DNA from: DATJHM01 sp035493895
GTDB taxonomy: Bacteria; Chloroflexota; Ktedonobacteria; Ktedonobacterales; Ktedonobacteraceae
Direction: 5' to 3'
Length of the DNA: 34,773 bases
Assembly (NCBI GenBank): GCA_035493895.1
Contig: DATJHM010000045.1
Coordinates: forward strand, 1-34,773
In this document: positions 33,832 through 34,773 of the stretch, in pieces
How positions within the stretch are numbered: position 1 is the stretch's first letter
Layout: each line of letters starts with the position of its first letter
Position numbers and translations under genes: made by a program
The notes under the pieces: generated by a model
Databases searched by the model: none
Told to the model about the DNA's origin: nothing
Seen by the model: the letters and a program-made list of their open reading frames with translations, nothing else

Positions 33832-33873
33832 GAAGAAGGATTGCTGGTAAAACACTGGCGATCCTTCTTCTCG
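33832..33873 (+). terminator. Terminator hairpin after the 84-aa gene
   Basis: GAAGAAGGATTGC (33832-33844) pairs with GCGATCCTTCTTC (33858-33870, one G-T pair) over a 13-nt loop, followed by TCGTTT. It starts 13 nt after the stop codon and 50 nt before the 3' end of the convergent LOR gene. Confidence 0.65.
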
Positions 33874-33922
33874 TTTGGAATGTTGCGCTATGGAGCAAGC
33901 ACATACATCTGGAAGAGCGAGA

Positions 33923-34423
33923 CTATTCCGTCTTCACCCCATCTTCGCGCATCTCATCCAGGACGACGGCGATGGCGATGACAAATGGAGCGTCAACGCC
34001 ATTGGGAACATCGACGGTATATTGATCGCCGAAGAATGCGAACTCCCGGCTAATATGGCCGTAGATTCGGGCATACTGATCCACCAGCTCGAAATCCCAC
34101 GCTTTGAAATCGCCACGCAACTGAAGCACCGAGCCATTGGCGCAGTCAATTTCGAAGAAATCGTTGACGAAATCGGGTTCTTGCTTCCTGCGAATCGTGG
34201 CTATTTCGGCGTCATGCTGATAAAACATGTATTGCTTCTGGTAAGTGAAAACCTTTTCTTTGATACTGAAGATTTCCTCGTCGCTATTGCGGTCGTAGAT
34301 GCGTAAGTAGTCGCCAATGCGCAGGAAGCTTCCTTTCACATCGAAGACTATATCCCCTTTATCGTTACGGACAATAAAATCATCCTTGATGGTCAGAAAA
34401 CGTTCTTTGAGATGGTAGCGCAC
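33923..34423 (-). CDS. Second LURP-one-related (LOR/YxjI-like) family protein
   Basis: The 166-residue product is a single LOR domain: RYHLKERFLTIKDDFIVRND, IVFDVKGSFLRIGDYLRIYD, and YGHISREFAFFGDQYTVDVP with a hydrophobic C-terminal helix (VDAPFVIAIAVVLDEM). I chose a GTG start at 34423 because GGAGG lies 6 nt upstream and the homology with the LOR protein at 28766-29257 begins exactly there; the frame is open to 34534 but the extra residues are unrelated. Function in bacteria is not established. Sequence divergence from the first copy is large, so the duplication is old. Confidence 0.87.
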   Translation of the reverse strand: MRYHLKERFLTIKDDFIVRNDKGDIVFDVKGSFLRIGDYLRIYDRNSDEEIFSIKEKVFTYQKQYMFYQHDAEIATIRRKQEPDFVNDFFEIDCANGSVLQLRGDFKAWDFELVDQYARIYGHISREFAFFGDQYTVDVPNGVDAPFVIAIAVVLDEMREDGVKTE

Positions 34424-34530
34424 GTTGTTCCTCCTTGCTCGCGATGCCGCGCCTATCCTACGGTATTGAAGCAGAAGCATATTCCTGCTAGTATACCGCA
34501 GTCGCCGATCATGTGCAAAGAGGCAGAAGA

Positions 34531-34773
34531 TCACGATTGCTGGATGGAGAAAGGCTGGCCTTTGCGATAGATCGCTGGCGTGCCCTGATGATAGAGCGTT
34601 GCCTCGCCCTGCCCATAGACCTGCCAGCGCAGCAGACGCTCTTCGGCCACATCGTCAATGATCCCCGTTCGCTCATCAATGCCCAGGAGCACGATCTGCG
34701 GAAGTTGCGCTGCCAGTTGTGCAGACCAGCCTTTCCCAAAGGTGTTATGATGAGGCAGCACACAGGAGCCCGC
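34531..34773 (-). CDS. 3' end of a peptidase S51/cyanophycinase-like gene (cut by the window edge)
   Basis: The frame is open from the right edge to the TGA at 34531 and encodes the last 80 residues of a protein. GSCVLPHHNTFGKGW, QIVLLGIDERTGIID and WQVYGQGEATLYHQGTPAIY resemble the C-terminal half of class I glutamine-amidotransferase-like peptidases of family S51 (dipeptidase E and cyanophycinase), where a conserved His and the GIDExT segment follow the nucleophile Ser. The catalytic Ser itself would lie outside the window. The family call is moderate. Confidence 0.65.
   Translation of the reverse strand, partial: AGSCVLPHHNTFGKGWSAQLAAQLPQIVLLGIDERTGIIDDVAEERLLRWQVYGQGEATLYHQGTPAIYRKGQPFSIQQS

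Overview
The window looks like chromosomal DNA from a filamentous soil Chloroflexota of the class Ktedonobacteria. This is inferred from gene content: very long MalT-type LuxR/STAND regulators, a TIR-NACHT protein with Gly-Leu-rich membrane repeats, LURP-one-related proteins, and a form II CO-dehydrogenase-like operon. GC content is moderate and Shine-Dalgarno sites are good. No rRNA, tRNA, CRISPR array, transposase or phage gene was seen.

Layout. 1-490: gene-free leader with an intrinsic terminator and a paired LacI-type operator. 490-8272: two MalT-like regulators flanking an NmrA-family oxidoreductase and a gutted alpha/beta-hydrolase. 8400-10427: a DUF2306 membrane protein and a TDT/SLAC1-type transporter. 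10528-11607 (minus): a secreted GH10 xylanase with a clear sigma70 promoter and an adjacent LacI-type operator. 11836-14766: a TIR-NACHT gene (minus) whose last fifth is out of frame, with a small antisense ORF behind a perfect Shine-Dalgarno. 15129-16402: two lipoproteins, one a cupredoxin and one ending in 13 Asn. 16720-20741: coxS-coxL-coxM, with three hairpin repeats between coxL and coxM. 20796-21496: remnants of regulators. 21536-30014: housekeeping and accessory genes (pantothenate kinase, DUF4349 lipoprotein, dienelactone-hydrolase-like protein, RluA pseudouridine synthase, PAC2 protein with an NDP-forming acyl-CoA synthetase alpha subunit, LURP-one-related protein, methyltransferase). 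30007-34773: nitronate-monooxygenase-like enzyme, small membrane protein, HtrA-like protease without an export signal, two small unknown proteins, a second LURP-one-related protein and the 3' end of a peptidase S51-like gene cut by the window edge.

How the parts fit. The xylanase operator and the operator pair before the first regulator share the core AAACGCTTGC, so one LacI-family repressor, not encoded here, may control both. coxSLM encodes a complete three-subunit molybdenum hydroxylase, but AYRGAGR in the large subunit marks form II, so CO need not be the substrate. Three STAND-type ATPases lie within the first 15 kb. Several broken genes (hydrolase remnant, TIR-NACHT frameshift, TetR and BTAD fragments) show active gene decay in the accessory part.

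The observations most worth following are the shared LacI-type operators, the TIR-NACHT frameshift with its antisense ORF, the three-unit hairpin repeat inside the cox operon, and an apparently leaderless RluA-family gene. I saw no single gene cluster that I can confidently call an undescribed system.
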